DNA of 64,000 nt, taken from the NCBI GenBank assembly GCA_040905865.1, contig JBBDQU010000078.1:1-64000 (forward strand). Direction: 5' to 3'. Every line of letters starts with the position of its first letter. Within the stretch, counting starts at the first letter, position 1. Source of the DNA: Alphaproteobacteria bacterium. Its GTDB lineage: Bacteria > Pseudomonadota > Alphaproteobacteria > UBA8366 > GCA-2717185. The notes beneath the pieces were generated by a model. It was not told the DNA's origin. It worked only from the letters and a program-made list of their open reading frames with translations, and did no database searches. Below, piece after piece: positions 14,974 to 28,301 of the stretch. The translations under genes and the position numbers were made by a program.

Positions 14974-17010
14974 ATGGCGTCTGATGCACCGGATTATGAC
15001 GGAGACACGGCGCTGCTATCGGAATTATCGGCGGCCGGCGTCACCCTGAACCGGGACGCCGTGTATTCGCTGGTCGCGGGCGTGGCTGGCGCCCCGGAAG
15101 GCCGGCGGCCCGACGCCTGGATCGACCTGATTGCCCCGCGGGCGAATGCGACGCTGCGTGACCAGTTGCAGGCGTTGAAACGGATGATATCACAGCAGGG
15201 CGATGGCGGTTTCGCCGAAGGCCCGGCGCCCGCCGCCCGGCTGGCGGCGCTGCGCGCCGAACTGGCGCGGCGCGGGCTGGATGGCTTCATCGTACCGCGG
15301 ACCGATGCGCATCAGGGCGAATACGTGCCGCCGCATGATGAACGACTGCGCTGGCTGACCGGGTTTGCCGGGTCCGCGGGTACGGCCATTGTGCTGCGCG
15401 AAACGGCGGCGATTTTTGTCGATGGCCGTTACACGCTTCAGGTCCGCAACGAAGTGGCTACCGCGCTGATAGAGCCGATTCACCTGACGGATACGACGCC
15501 GGCGGATTGGATTGCCGCCAATTTGTCCGCGGGGAGCAGCCTTGGCTACGATCCCTGGCTGCATTCGGAGAATGCCGTTGACGCCTTCCGGCGGTCGGCG
15601 AAGCGGGTCGGATGCAATCTGGCGCCGCAGTTGGACAACCCGCTGGACGCGATCTGGCTGGATCAGCCGGCGCCGCCGATAGCGCCGATTGTCGCGCATG
15701 ACCTGGCCTATGCGGGCAAGCCGTCGGAAGAGAAACGGGCCGAAATCGGCGCTGCCCTGCAAAAGGCCGGTTGCGATGCCGCAGTGCTGACCGCACCGGA
15801 TTCAATCGCCTGGTTGCTGAATATCCGCGGCGGCGACGTGCCGCGCGCGCCAATGCCGCTGTCCTTTGCGATTGTGCATGGCGATGGCGCCGTCGACCTT
15901 TTTGTCGATCCGCGCAAGCTGGCGCCGGGCCTTGGCGCTCATCTTGGAAACGGCGTTTCCGTCAACAGCGAATCGGCATTTCCCGCCGCGCTGGCCGCAT
16001 TGCAGGGCAAAATCGTGCGCGTGGATGCGGCGAGCACCGCTGCCTATGCGGTCGACCGGCTGAACGAGGGCGGTGCGACCGTATCGCGCGGCGACGATCC
16101 CTGCGCACTGCCAAAGGCGTGCAAGAATGCAGTCGAAATCGCCGGGGCCCGCGCGGCCCATGAACGGGACGGGGCGGCGCTGACCCGCTTCCTAGCGTGG
16201 TTTTCCCAAAAGGCGCCGACGGGTACGCTGCGGGAACTGGAAGCCTCCGACAGGCTGGCGAAATTCCGGTTTGGCGATTCGCTGATCCGTGATCTCAGTT
16301 TCGATACAATTTCCGGATCCGGCCCCAATGGCGCCATCGTGCATTACCGCGTGTCGCCGCGCAGCGACCGGCGGATCAATGTGGGGGAGCTGTTTCTGGT
16401 CGATTCCGGCGCGCAATACCTGGATGGCACGACCGATGTTACCCGCACCATTGCGGTCGGTACGCCAACGGCGGAAATGCGCGATCGTTTTACGCGTGTG
16501 CTCAAGGGCCATATCGCGATTGCGCGTGTGCGCTTCCCGGCGGGAACGACGGGCGCGCAACTGGACCTACTGGCGCGCCAGTCCCTATGGCAGGCCGGTC
16601 TGGATTTCGATCATGGAACAGGCCATGGCGTCGGCAGCTATCTCAGCGTCCATGAGGGGCCGCATCGCATTTCGAAGGCGCCGAGCACGGTTGCCCTGCA
16701 GCCGGGCATGATCGTGTCCAACGAACCGGGTTATTACAAGTCCGGCGCCTATGGGATCCGTATTGAAAACCTGGTCACCGTGGTGCCCTGCAAGGCGCTC
16801 GCGGGAAGTGAACGGGTGATGCTGGAATTCGATACCCTGACCCTGGCGCCAATCGACCGCAGCCTCGTGGATGTCGCGCTGCTGGATGCCGGTGAGATCG
16901 CCTGGTTCGATGGCTATCACGCCCGGGTCCGGGAAACGTTGTCGCCGGCGCTGGCCGGTCCGGACAAGGCATGGCTGGAAGACGCCACGCGGCCGATTCA
17001 GCAGGCGTGA
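14974..17010 (+). CDS. Xaa-Pro aminopeptidase (M24B family)
   Basis: A 678-residue aminopeptidase P that removes N-terminal residues preceding proline. After an N-terminal helical region of about 80 residues without a clear assignment come two creatinase-like N-domains (starting ARLAALRAELARRGLDGFIV) and a C-terminal pita-bread domain. The five metal ligands are all present: Asp in LFLVDSGAQY, Asp in GTTDVTRT, His in GTGHGVGSYL, Glu in VSNEPGYY and Glu in GIRIENLV. The start was set at ATG 14974, with GGAAAGGAAG upstream; the frame is open further to 14827. The length fits eukaryote-like APP1 enzymes, which are longer than E. coli PepP. It is convergent with the subtilase, 19 bp away. Confidence 0.88.
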   Translation: MASDAPDYDGDTALLSELSAAGVTLNRDAVYSLVAGVAGAPEGRRPDAWIDLIAPRANATLRDQLQALKRMISQQGDGGFAEGPAPAARLAALRAELARRGLDGFIVPRTDAHQGEYVPPHDERLRWLTGFAGSAGTAIVLRETAAIFVDGRYTLQVRNEVATALIEPIHLTDTTPADWIAANLSAGSSLGYDPWLHSENAVDAFRRSAKRVGCNLAPQLDNPLDAIWLDQPAPPIAPIVAHDLAYAGKPSEEKRAEIGAALQKAGCDAAVLTAPDSIAWLLNIRGGDVPRAPMPLSFAIVHGDGAVDLFVDPRKLAPGLGAHLGNGVSVNSESAFPAALAALQGKIVRVDAASTAAYAVDRLNEGGATVSRGDDPCALPKACKNAVEIAGARAAHERDGAALTRFLAWFSQKAPTGTLRELEASDRLAKFRFGDSLIRDLSFDTISGSGPNGAIVHYRVSPRSDRRINVGELFLVDSGAQYLDGTTDVTRTIAVGTPTAEMRDRFTRVLKGHIAIARVRFPAGTTGAQLDLLARQSLWQAGLDFDHGTGHGVGSYLSVHEGPHRISKAPSTVALQPGMIVSNEPGYYKSGAYGIRIENLVTVVPCKALAGSERVMLEFDTLTLAPIDRSLVDVALLDAGEIAWFDGYHARVRETLSPALAGPDKAWLEDATRPIQQA

Positions 17011-17029
17011 TGGCGGATTGGGAAGCGCC

Positions 17030-18319
17030 TTACTTGCAATTCGGCCGCATCCGGACGAGTCCCCAGCCAAAAACAGGGTCGCGCCCCGGGGGGCCGAGGT
17101 CCTGCGTCAGTTTACGCAGGGCGGCGCGCAACGCCACGGGGTCGGGCCTGGCGCCGCTGGCAATTTCCAGCGTGACGGCGGCCGTGATAAAGGGGGCCGC
17201 GAAGGAAGTGCCGCTCTGCAGCGCACCGCCGCCATTCATGGCTGTCCAGAGGCCCACGCCAGGCGCGGCGAAATCGATATAGTCGCCCTGGTTGGCATGG
17301 TCATAGGCGGCAAGTTGCTGGTCGATGGCGGTTACCGCCAGCACATTGGGATGGGCAGCCGGATAGGCCGGTTTCGCGGATGCGCCGCCATTGCCCGCCG
17401 CCGCGACGATCACCAGCCCCTTCGCCGATGCCCGTTCCATGAGCAGCGAAAGGACCCTGTTCTCCGATCCCGTCAGGCTGATATTGACGACCGGTACGTT
17501 CTTGGCAACCTGCCAGTCGAGCGCCTTCATCATCGACCCCAGGCTTGCCTTGAGCTTACCGTCCGGCGTTGCCGAAAAGATATTGGCCGCATAAAGCGAA
17601 GCGCCGGGCAGCAGCCCGTTCCACTGGCCGTCGTTGCCGTTGCCGATGAGGATCGCAGCTACGCCGGTGCCATGGTCGGAAACTCCGGGCTTGTCCTGGG
17701 CCGCGAGAAAGGATCGTCGCGCAATATTCCGGCCGCGCAGCGCGGGATGTTCCAGGTCGACGATGGTATCGATGATTCCGATGCGCAACCCGGCGCCGCA
17801 ATCCCGCGAAACCTCGCCCCAGCCGAATAGCTTTCGCCCGTAATCGCCCTTCTGGCCGGACCCGGGACTCAGTCGCTGGTTCGCGCCCGAAACGACGGAC
17901 GGGTATTGGGCGCGGATCGAGGCAAGCGCCTGGTCCACGGTGACATCCGCCGGTGTCCGTAACCGCAAGACGGTCATGTCCAAAGCATCCAGGCGGATCC
18001 GTTCAATAAGGGCGTATCCATCACGCACCATGGCGCGCAGGAACCCGGAAGGCGGATCGACAATGAGGACTTCGCGCGGTTCGTGGGCTTCCGCATCCGT
18101 ATCGGCAAAGGCCGGCGCCGACGCATTGTCACCTGCGGCGGGCTGACCCGGAGATTGCGGCGCTACAGCGGGGGCCGGGCTTTCAGTCTGCTTTTCCGTG
18201 CTGCCGATGACATTGCCGTTCTTGTCGTACTGCAGGATACTCGTGCTCGACTGCGCGACGGCGAGGGACGCACCGAAGGTAAAAAGGAACAATCCGGCCA
18301 CCATACGGACAAAGATCAT
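17030..18319 (-). CDS. secreted S8 (subtilisin-like) serine protease
   Basis: A 429-residue subtilase. A signal peptide (about 1-22, LFLFTFGASLAVAQ) is followed by a Gln/Pro/Ala-rich linker and a propeptide-like region. The catalytic domain from about residue 165 has Asp in IGIIDTIVDLEHP, His in SDHGTGVAA and Ser in QSGTSFAAPF. The oxyanion Asn region is AAAGNGG. The start at ATG 18319 puts the signal peptide at the N-terminus; the frame is open to 18400 without features. The active site is intact. It acts in the periplasm or outside. The linker may serve to anchor or space the enzyme. Confidence 0.88.
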   Translation of the reverse strand: MIFVRMVAGLFLFTFGASLAVAQSSTSILQYDKNGNVIGSTEKQTESPAPAVAPQSPGQPAAGDNASAPAFADTDAEAHEPREVLIVDPPSGFLRAMVRDGYALIERIRLDALDMTVLRLRTPADVTVDQALASIRAQYPSVVSGANQRLSPGSGQKGDYGRKLFGWGEVSRDCGAGLRIGIIDTIVDLEHPALRGRNIARRSFLAAQDKPGVSDHGTGVAAILIGNGNDGQWNGLLPGASLYAANIFSATPDGKLKASLGSMMKALDWQVAKNVPVVNISLTGSENRVLSLLMERASAKGLVIVAAAGNGGASAKPAYPAAHPNVLAVTAIDQQLAAYDHANQGDYIDFAAPGVGLWTAMNGGGALQSGTSFAAPFITAAVTLEIASGARPDPVALRAALRKLTQDLGPPGRDPVFGWGLVRMRPNCK

Positions 18320-18472
18320 GTCGTCGGGCTCCTCCGGTCCTGGCCATCGGTGCCAGCGCCGCATAGCAATCCGCAGACACTGTCGCCAGCAGCCGCGCAT
18401 ATTTCGTCGTCGCTCATCAGCACGGTATCAGAAACATTCTCGCAATCAATTTCGCAATTGTCCTGTTAAAGC

Positions 18473-18533
18473 AAATCGTGATTAATCGGAATCACCCGGG
18501 TGATTCCGATTAACACGTGAATCTGCTCTATAG
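18473..18533. repeat. dispersed palindromic element, copy 1
   Basis: The core, 18482-18513, is a perfect palindrome of two 16-base arms (TTAATCGGAATCACCC and its complement). Imperfect complementarity continues outward to the GCAAATCGTG and CACGTGAATCTGC flanks. The 3' part, CACGTGAATCTGCTCTAT, matches copy 2 near 55050-55068. It lies in the intergenic gap between the subtilase and ligA genes, where it could also act as a 3'-end hairpin for one of them. Confidence 0.75.
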
Positions 18534-18584
18534 GCGCTTCAGCATCAAGGTCCCGGCTTCGGCCGTTACCGCAGGTTCCGCCAT

Positions 18585-22339
<3,755 letters not shown>

Positions 22340-22346
22340 CGAGGGA

Positions 22347-23162
22347 TTATTTCGTCCAGTCCCACATCCAGCTGAGCCAGGACCCCTCTTTCAGGGCGGG
22401 TTGCAGATTGCCCTTGTCCAGCAGCGCGTAACTGTCTTCGTACCAGCTGCTGCCGGGGAAATTGTGACCCAGAACGGCAGCCGCCATCTGCGCCTCGTCT
22501 GTAATGCCAAGCGCCAGATAGTTCTCGGTCAGCCGCAGCAACGCTTCGGGAACATGCGTGGTTGTCTGGTAGTCGCGTAGCACGACGCGGTAGCGGTTGA
22601 TGGCGGCCAGATTGTCGCCACGCTTCTGGTAATACCGGCCGACAGCCATTTCCTTGCCGGCCAGATGGTCGTGCACCAGGTCGATCTTGGCGCGTGCGTC
22701 CCGGCCATACTTGCTGTCCGGATAGCGCTGGATAACGTTGTCAAGGGCGGCCAGCGCCAGTTCCGTCATCTTCTGATCACGGCCAACATCTGAAATCTGT
22801 TCGTAATAACACAGGGCTTTCAGGTAATACGCATAGGGCGCATCGTTGTTGCCCGGGTGCAGTTCGATGAAACGTTCGACGCCGACGATGGCTTCGTCGT
22901 AGTCGTCGCGTTTATACGATGCATAGGCCGACATCAGTTGCGCCTTGGTCGCCCAGACCGAATAGGGATGCTGCCGTTCGACTTCGTCGAATGAACTGAT
23001 GGCGTCCTTGTAAAGGCCGGCCTGCAGGGCATCGACGCCGAAATTATACAGTCGCTCGACCGACTGTTCGACATAGGCGGGCTCTTCTATCGTACAGGCG
23101 GCGACGGACACACACGCGAAGAGCATGATTAATCGGCGAAATGATATCGAAAGGAAACGCAT
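22347..23162 (-). CDS. bamD: outer membrane assembly lipoprotein BamD
   Basis: A 271-residue lipoprotein. The signal peptide ends in the lipobox VAAC with Cys23 as the lipidated residue. The mature part carries five TPR-like repeats (for example LYNFGVDALQAGLYKDAISSF and YYLKALCYYEQI). It is the essential TPR partner of BamA in inserting beta-barrel proteins in the outer membrane. It follows lpxC by 88 bp and precedes recN by seven bases. Length is typical of family members (about 250-290). Confidence 0.95.
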   Translation of the reverse strand: MRFLSISFRRLIMLFACVSVAACTIEEPAYVEQSVERLYNFGVDALQAGLYKDAISSFDEVERQHPYSVWATKAQLMSAYASYKRDDYDEAIVGVERFIELHPGNNDAPYAYYLKALCYYEQISDVGRDQKMTELALAALDNVIQRYPDSKYGRDARAKIDLVHDHLAGKEMAVGRYYQKRGDNLAAINRYRVVLRDYQTTTHVPEALLRLTENYLALGITDEAQMAAAVLGHNFPGSSWYEDSYALLDKGNLQPALKEGSWLSWMWDWTK

Positions 23163-23250
23163 GCGGGCACGACCCTATTTTGATACAGGCGGTAATATAT
23201 CACCGGCTGCGGGGATTTCCCACAGGAACCATACTCGAAATCGGGGCAAA

Positions 23251-24198
23251 TCAGGCGCTGGCGGCGACCGCGCGGGTATCCCAGGTCGGGGCGCTCATTC
23301 CGGCCGGGCGAGTGCCTGAAACCGTGGTCCAGGCCGAATCCTGGTCGAACAGGGCGCGCAGCAGCTTGTGATGCATCGCGTGGCCCGATCTGACGCCGCG
23401 GAATTTTCCAAGCATCGGACCGCCTGCAAGATACATGTCGCCGATACAATCGAGAACCTTGTGGCGTACAAATTCGTCAGTGTACCGCAAACCGCCCTCA
23501 TTGACGACCTTGTCGCCATCGACGACAACCGCATTGTCGAGCGAGCCGCCCCGGGCGAAGCCGGCCTTGACCATCGCCTGCACTTCATGCAGGAAACCGA
23601 AGGTGCGGGCGCGGCAGATATCCGCCTTGAAGGCGGGGCCGGAAACATCCAAGCTGAGACCCTGGCGGCCAATGGCGGCGCTGTCGAATTCGATGTCGAG
23701 GGTGATGGAAAACCCGTTATAGGATTCCAGCGATGCGACGCTGTCGCCGTCACGCACCGTTACCGGACGCAACACCCGGATCATGCGCCGGGGAAAGTCC
23801 TGCTCGACGATGCCGGCCTGTTCGATCAGCGCGACAAACGGTTCCGCGCTACCGTCCATGATCGGAATTTCGGGACCGTTCACTTCGATGACGGCATTGT
23901 CTATTGCACAGCCCGCCAGCGCGGCCATGAGGTGTTCGACCGTCGCAATAAGCACTCCGTGTTCGTTGACAAGGGTCGTGCAGAGCTCGGTCGCTCCGAT
24001 AAAATCGCAATGCGCGGGAATGACGCTCACCGTAGCCGGCACATCCGTGCGGCGGAACAGGATACCGCTTTCCGGCGCCGCCGGGTGTATCGCCAGCGAA
24101 ACAGGGACCCCGCCATGCAGGCTGATACCGGAACATCGTACGCTGCTTCTCAAGCTTCGCTGCCAGAAAGAATCTACCAGCCTTGTTATTTTCTCCAT
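23251..24198 (-). CDS. lpxC: UDP-3-O-acyl-N-acetylglucosamine deacetylase
   Basis: A 315-residue Zn-dependent deacetylase catalysing the committed step of lipid A synthesis. The zinc ligands are His in VEHLMAALAG and the His and Asp of FVRHKVLDCIGD; the catalytic His region is RSGHAMHHKLLRAL. The glycine-rich GISLHGG opens the fold, and IPIMDGSAEPF is the domain-I/II junction. ATG 24198 was chosen because the fold begins shortly after; the frame is open to 24237. It follows ftsZ and an intergenic hairpin, so its expression may partly depend on its own promoter in the 217-bp gap. Confidence 0.96.
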   Translation of the reverse strand: MEKITRLVDSFWQRSLRSSVRCSGISLHGGVPVSLAIHPAAPESGILFRRTDVPATVSVIPAHCDFIGATELCTTLVNEHGVLIATVEHLMAALAGCAIDNAVIEVNGPEIPIMDGSAEPFVALIEQAGIVEQDFPRRMIRVLRPVTVRDGDSVASLESYNGFSITLDIEFDSAAIGRQGLSLDVSGPAFKADICRARTFGFLHEVQAMVKAGFARGGSLDNAVVVDGDKVVNEGGLRYTDEFVRHKVLDCIGDMYLAGGPMLGKFRGVRSGHAMHHKLLRALFDQDSAWTTVSGTRPAGMSAPTWDTRAVAASA

Positions 24199-24348
24199 TA
24201 CTCGGGAGACCCCTCTCGCCGGACGCCGGCCAATCATTACCGGCTATTGGTTACCGGTTTGATCGGTCAGCGTTTTTTTAACGCATTAACCTGATTGCAG
24301 GTGTAACAACCGACCCAGTCGAGCTCAAATCACTCTTTGTTACCAATT

Positions 24349-24383
24349 GTTACGTAGCCGCGTTGTCTGCGCGGCTACGTAAC
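24349..24383. terminator. strong hairpin after ftsZ
   Basis: A perfect 14-bp stem (24349-24362 with 24370-24383) closes a 7-nt loop 33 bases past the ftsZ stop. No T-run follows on the minus strand, so it may attenuate rather than end transcription, or protect the 3' end of the upstream mRNA. It separates the dcw genes proper from lpxC. Confidence 0.55.
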
Positions 24384-24415
24384 ATTCTGATATTACGCCG
24401 GTTTTAGCAGGGGCC

Positions 24416-26044
24416 TCAGTTTGCCTGACGACGCAGGAAAGCCGGTATCTCCAGCATTTCCTCTTCCGCCGCCGAGGTGCTGGGAGAACTGGACGAATCG
24501 AGCCCGCTCAGGCTGGCCTGACCGCCTGTCTCCTGTGGCCGCGTCGTGGGCGCGGGACGCGCCGGACCGGCGGCTTTCGGCGCAAGACGCGGTTCTTCAG
24601 CCTGCGGCTTCTGCGGCCGCCCGCTGCCCGTCATGCGTTCGAAAAGGGACAACCCCCGGCGGCGTTCCTTCGGCGGCTCGCTGCGGGCGTTTTCCATCGC
24701 CGCCGCGGCAAAAGGCTCCGCTTTCCCCCGGCTGCTGTTTGCGTCGCCCGGGCGTGCCGGACGCGGCGGGATGAATGCCGGACGATCCGACACCGCTGCT
24801 TTCGGGGCCAGCGGCTCGGGGACGGGTTCCGGCTCCCGCGCGACAGCCTGGACGACTTCGTTTTCCCGGGCGGTGGCGATTGCCGGCTCTTCTTCGGAAT
24901 GTCCGGTTTCGACCCGCTGCGGTTCCATTTCCGTTTCCGGTTCCGGTTCCATAGCGACTTCGACAATCTGTTCCGGTTCCGCGACGTTTTCCACCGGTTC
25001 GGCAGCGACGCTGACGGCCGGCTTGGCGACGGCGCGGGACAGGCCGACAGGTAGCGGCCGGTAGTCGGACTGTTCGACCGCTTCAATACCTGTCGCAACC
25101 ACGGATACCCGGATAATCCCTTCAATGGATTCGTCAAAGGTCGACCCGAAAATGATATTGGCGTCGGGATCGACTTCGTCGCGGATCCGGTTTGCGGCCT
25201 CGTCGACTTCGAAGAGGGTCATGTCCGGCCCGCCGGTGATGTTGATGAGCACGCCTCTCGCGCCTTTCATCGTCACATCGTCCAGCAGCGGGTTTGAAAT
25301 GGCCCGTTCGGCGGCTTCGGTGGCGCGCTTGTCGCCTTCCGCTTCGCCAGTGCCCATCATGGCCTTGCCCATCTCGCTCATAACCGTGCGAATATCGGCA
25401 AAGTCGAGATTGATGAGGCCCGGCATGACCATCAGGTCGGTCACGCCGCGAACGCCCGAATGCAGCACGTCATCGGCCATGTTGAACGCATCCGCAAAGG
25501 TTGTCTTCTCATTGGCGATGCGGAACAGGTTCTGGTTGGGGATGATGATCAGCGTGTCGACGAACTGCTGCAGTTCCTCGATTCCGGCTTCCGCGATCTT
25601 CATCCGGCGGTTGCCTTCGAACTGGAACGGTTTCGTGACCACCCCGACTGTCAGAATGCCCTGTTCCCGGGCCGCCCTGGCAATAACGGGCGCCGCGCCG
25701 GTGCCCGTGCCGCCGCCCATGCCGGCCGCGATGAACACCATATGGGTGCCGTTGAGGTGATGCTGGATTTCGTCCAGCGCCTCTTCGGCCGCTGCGGCGC
25801 CTATTTCGGGCCGCGAGCCCGCACCCAGCCCCTCGGTCGTGCTCAGACCCATCTGGATCTTGCGTTCGGCGAGGGAATGGCTCAGGGCCTGTGAATCCGT
25901 ATTACAGACGACAAAGTCGACTCCTTCGAGATTCGAGCGAATCATGTTGTTGACGGCGTTGCCTCCAGCGCCGCCGACACCCACGACGAGGATACTCGGA
26001 CTCAAGATGGTTTCCGACTTTGGCATGCTGAGGTTTATTGTCAT
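24416..26044 (-). CDS. ftsZ: cell division GTPase FtsZ
   Basis: A 542-residue tubulin homologue forming the Z-ring. The GTP-binding signature GGGTGTG is at residues 110-116, and the T7 loop region ([15 protein letters not shown]) and [11 protein letters not shown] segment are intact. After the core (about residue 320) comes a long acidic Pro/Glu-rich linker. Short conserved blocks [10 protein letters not shown] and [10 protein letters not shown] precede the C-terminal peptide [12 protein letters not shown], which should bind FtsA. The extended linker explains the length beyond the 380-400 usual in gammaproteobacteria and is normal in alphaproteobacteria. It starts 111 bp after ftsA, where ftsZ promoters are often found. 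Confidence 0.97.
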   Translation of the reverse strand: MTINLSMPKSETILSPSILVVGVGGAGGNAVNNMIRSNLEGVDFVVCNTDSQALSHSLAERKIQMGLSTTEGLGAGSRPEIGAAAAEEALDEIQHHLNGTHMVFIAAGMGGGTGTGAAPVIARAAREQGILTVGVVTKPFQFEGNRRMKIAEAGIEELQQFVDTLIIIPNQNLFRIANEKTTFADAFNMADDVLHSGVRGVTDLMVMPGLINLDFADIRTVMSEMGKAMMGTGEAEGDKRATEAAERAISNPLLDDVTMKGARGVLINITGGPDMTLFEVDEAANRIRDEVDPDANIIFGSTFDESIEGIIRVSVVATGIEAVEQSDYRPLPVGLSRAVAKPAVSVAAEPVENVAEPEQIVEVAMEPEPETEMEPQRVETGHSEEEPAIATARENEVVQAVAREPEPVPEPLAPKAAVSDRPAFIPPRPARPGDANSSRGKAEPFAAAAMENARSEPPKERRRGLSLFERMTGSGRPQKPQAEEPRLAPKAAGPARPAPTTRPQETGGQASLSGLDSSSSPSTSAAEEEMLEIPAFLRRQAN

Positions 26045-26155
26045 GAGATCTGCCTCCAGGATACCGGTTATAATATCAGAATGTTCCGGCGAATGCCGGG
26101 ATATTCCCGCGTCGTCGAGACGCCGCGAGGAATTTCGTTGCGGGGGGCCGCGATT

Positions 26156-27394
26156 CTAGAAATGTTCACGGAACCACCCTCCAAAACGGCCGAACGGGCC
26201 GCGATATGACTTGATGACCCCGGCTTCCGCCGGCCTGATTTCGCCGCGATCGTCGGCGGCGTAGGTCAGCAGCCCCGCAGCCGTCGCAAAGGCGGGCCCA
26301 CCGGTCGCTTCCGCGAGCCCGGCGATTCGCATCGGCCGGCCCAACCGGACCTGTTTGTCCAGGATCTGGCTGGCGAGGAGCCGGACATCATTGATCTGGC
26401 TGGCGCCGCCCGTCAGGACCACCCGGCGACCGGCCAGCTTGTCAAAGCCGCTCAGTTCGAGTCGTTCTCGGACGAGTTCAAAGGTCTCTTCCAGTCGGGG
26501 TGCTATTATGCTGACGATGAAGGATTTCGGGACACGGTTGACGGTGCCTTCTTCTTCCTCGCCGATTTGCGGCGCATCGACGATGTCGCGTTCGTCGTTC
26601 GGTGACGACAGTGCGCTGCCGTAAAGTGTCTTCAGCCGTTCGGCGTGACTTAGCGGGGTGGACAGGCCGCGGGCGATGTCGTTGGTGACATGCGTGCCGC
26701 CGACCGGAATCGTATCCGTAAAGGCCAGCGTGCCATCGTAGAAGACGGCTACGGAGGTCGTGCCGCCGCCCATGTCGATGACCGTGACGCCGAGATCCGT
26801 TTCGTCTTCGACCAGGCACGACAACCCCGAGGCATAGGCGCTGACAACATGGCCGCGGACGTTCAGGTGGCATCGGCCGATGCAGGTATTGAGGTTCTGG
26901 ATGGCGCTGGCGGCGACGGAAACAGTTCGTACCTGTACGCCCAGCTTTTGCCCGGACAATCCGCGCGGATCGCGGATGCCGTTCGAGCCGTCAATCTTGT
27001 ACCCTGCCGGGATGGCATGCACGAGCGCGCGTTCATTACCGGTGTCGCGCAGGCGGTTTTCGTTGAACAGGCGGCGCATTTCGCCGTCACCGATGGCGCC
27101 GCTCTCAATCGTGGTTTCCAGAATCATCTGGCCGCTTTCGGGGTGGCCGCAGCTGACATTGACGAAGACGTCGCGAATCTGTTCGCCTGCCATCTGTTCC
27201 GCCGCATAAACGGCGCTGATCACCGAATGCTGGGCTTCTTCCATATTGACGATCGTACCCGCCTTGAGTCCCCGGCTGGCGTGATGGCCGATTCCAGTCA
27301 CGCGAACGCGATCGTTTTCGTCGATTTCCGCGACGAAGCAGCAGATCTTGCTGGTGCCGATGTCCAGCGCTGTAATCAGTTCCTTGCGGGCCAA
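26156..27394 (-). CDS. ftsA: cell division protein FtsA
   Basis: A 412-residue actin-fold protein that tethers FtsZ to the membrane. It shows ALDIGTSKICCFVAEID (phosphate 1), VIDMGGGTTSVAVFYDG (phosphate 2), VVLTGGASQINDV (adenosine site) and a C-terminal amphipathic tail (FGRFGGWFREHF) suited to membrane binding. The start is TTG 27394 by homology to other FtsA N-termini, with an AAGGAAA stretch just upstream. The TTG may help lower FtsA levels relative to FtsZ; this is an inference. It is 46 bases from ftsQ. Confidence 0.95.
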   Translation of the reverse strand: MARKELITALDIGTSKICCFVAEIDENDRVRVTGIGHHASRGLKAGTIVNMEEAQHSVISAVYAAEQMAGEQIRDVFVNVSCGHPESGQMILETTIESGAIGDGEMRRLFNENRLRDTGNERALVHAIPAGYKIDGSNGIRDPRGLSGQKLGVQVRTVSVAASAIQNLNTCIGRCHLNVRGHVVSAYASGLSCLVEDETDLGVTVIDMGGGTTSVAVFYDGTLAFTDTIPVGGTHVTNDIARGLSTPLSHAERLKTLYGSALSSPNDERDIVDAPQIGEEEEGTVNRVPKSFIVSIIAPRLEETFELVRERLELSGFDKLAGRRVVLTGGASQINDVRLLASQILDKQVRLGRPMRIAGLAEATGGPAFATAAGLLTYAADDRGEIRPAEAGVIKSYRGPFGRFGGWFREHF

Positions 27395-27440
27395 GACCTG
27401 TTTTCCTTTCCTTTGGTCCGGTTACGCGAAAATTGCGTCT

Positions 27441-28301
27441 TCATGTGCTGTCTCCACGGTCCCGCTGTTGAACGATCAGGCGGTCGCGGATACGCAGATC
27501 GACGACCGAAATGTTCCGGCTTAAGATTTTGCTGTCGCGGTCCAGGGTAACCAGCCGCGACCAGGCGGCCTGCGGATCGGATTCCGGAAGGTGGATATCG
27601 ATGCCGTCGTCGAGCTGAAGGTTCCAGCGCCGGTTGCCAACCCAGATGCCGGCCCGCACCCTCTGCATCAGGTGCGGCGCGCTTGTCAGCATGTCGAGAA
27701 GCGCCGGCGCGTGCTTCGGCGCGGCTTCGCCGATGATGACCTTCAGATGCGTATAGCGTTCCAGCCCCTCTGCGCCGATGACTTCGCCGTGGGGATCGAC
27801 CAGGACAAATTGTCCGTTGCGCTGCCAGATCGCCATCGCGGTACGCTCCTTGATGCTGACATACAGGGTCCCCGGCAGCCGCCGCTGGACAACCGCATCC
27901 GCAACCCAGCCCAGCGCGCGCAGACGGCTTCTGATCGCTTCGGTATCGATGGTGAGGATCGGGTCGTTCTGTCGAACCCCGATTGCATTCAGCAACTGGG
28001 CGCGGGTCGTTTCGGTGCGGCCCTCGACAAGGATCTCGTCGACCGAAAGACCGGCGCGGACAGAGGCTTCGGTTGCGGAGACGATGAGATGATCCGTCAG
28101 TCGCGCCACCATACCGGATGACCACGCCCAATAGGCGCCGCTGCCGGCGCCGCCTATGAGAAGCAAAAAGCCGGCGGCATGCAGCGCGGGACGGCGCCAG
28201 CGCGGCGCGACGCGCCGGCGTTGCGCCTTCCGGTTTATCTTCCCGCGCGGCGACTTTTCCTGGCCGCGCCAGAGGCCCAGGGTGGAAATCAGCTGTCGCA
28301 T
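27441..28301 (-). CDS. ftsQ: cell division protein FtsQ
   Basis: A 286-residue bitopic division protein. A basic cytoplasmic N-terminus (residues 1-about 45) and one membrane helix (AAGFLLLIGGAGSGAYWAW) are followed by a periplasmic POTRA domain (VDEILVEGRTETTRAQLLNAIG) and the FtsQ domain. The start at ATG 28301 has GGAG eight bases upstream inside ddl, and the genes overlap by 13 bases. The longer open frame to 28484 is the shadow of ddl. FtsQ links FtsB/FtsL and the septal synthases in the divisome. Confidence 0.92.
   Translation of the reverse strand: MRQLISTLGLWRGQEKSPRGKINRKAQRRRVAPRWRRPALHAAGFLLLIGGAGSGAYWAWSSGMVARLTDHLIVSATEASVRAGLSVDEILVEGRTETTRAQLLNAIGVRQNDPILTIDTEAIRSRLRALGWVADAVVQRRLPGTLYVSIKERTAMAIWQRNGQFVLVDPHGEVIGAEGLERYTHLKVIIGEAAPKHAPALLDMLTSAPHLMQRVRAGIWVGNRRWNLQLDDGIDIHLPESDPQAAWSRLVTLDRDSKILSRNISVVDLRIRDRLIVQQRDRGDST

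Noticed and set aside
16831-16833. Asp in LEFDTLTL of the Xaa-Pro aminopeptidase, first taken for a lost metal-binding Glu
   Set aside because: In the APP1 family the ligands are the Glu of NEPGYY and the Glu of RIEN. Both are present, so the metal site is complete.
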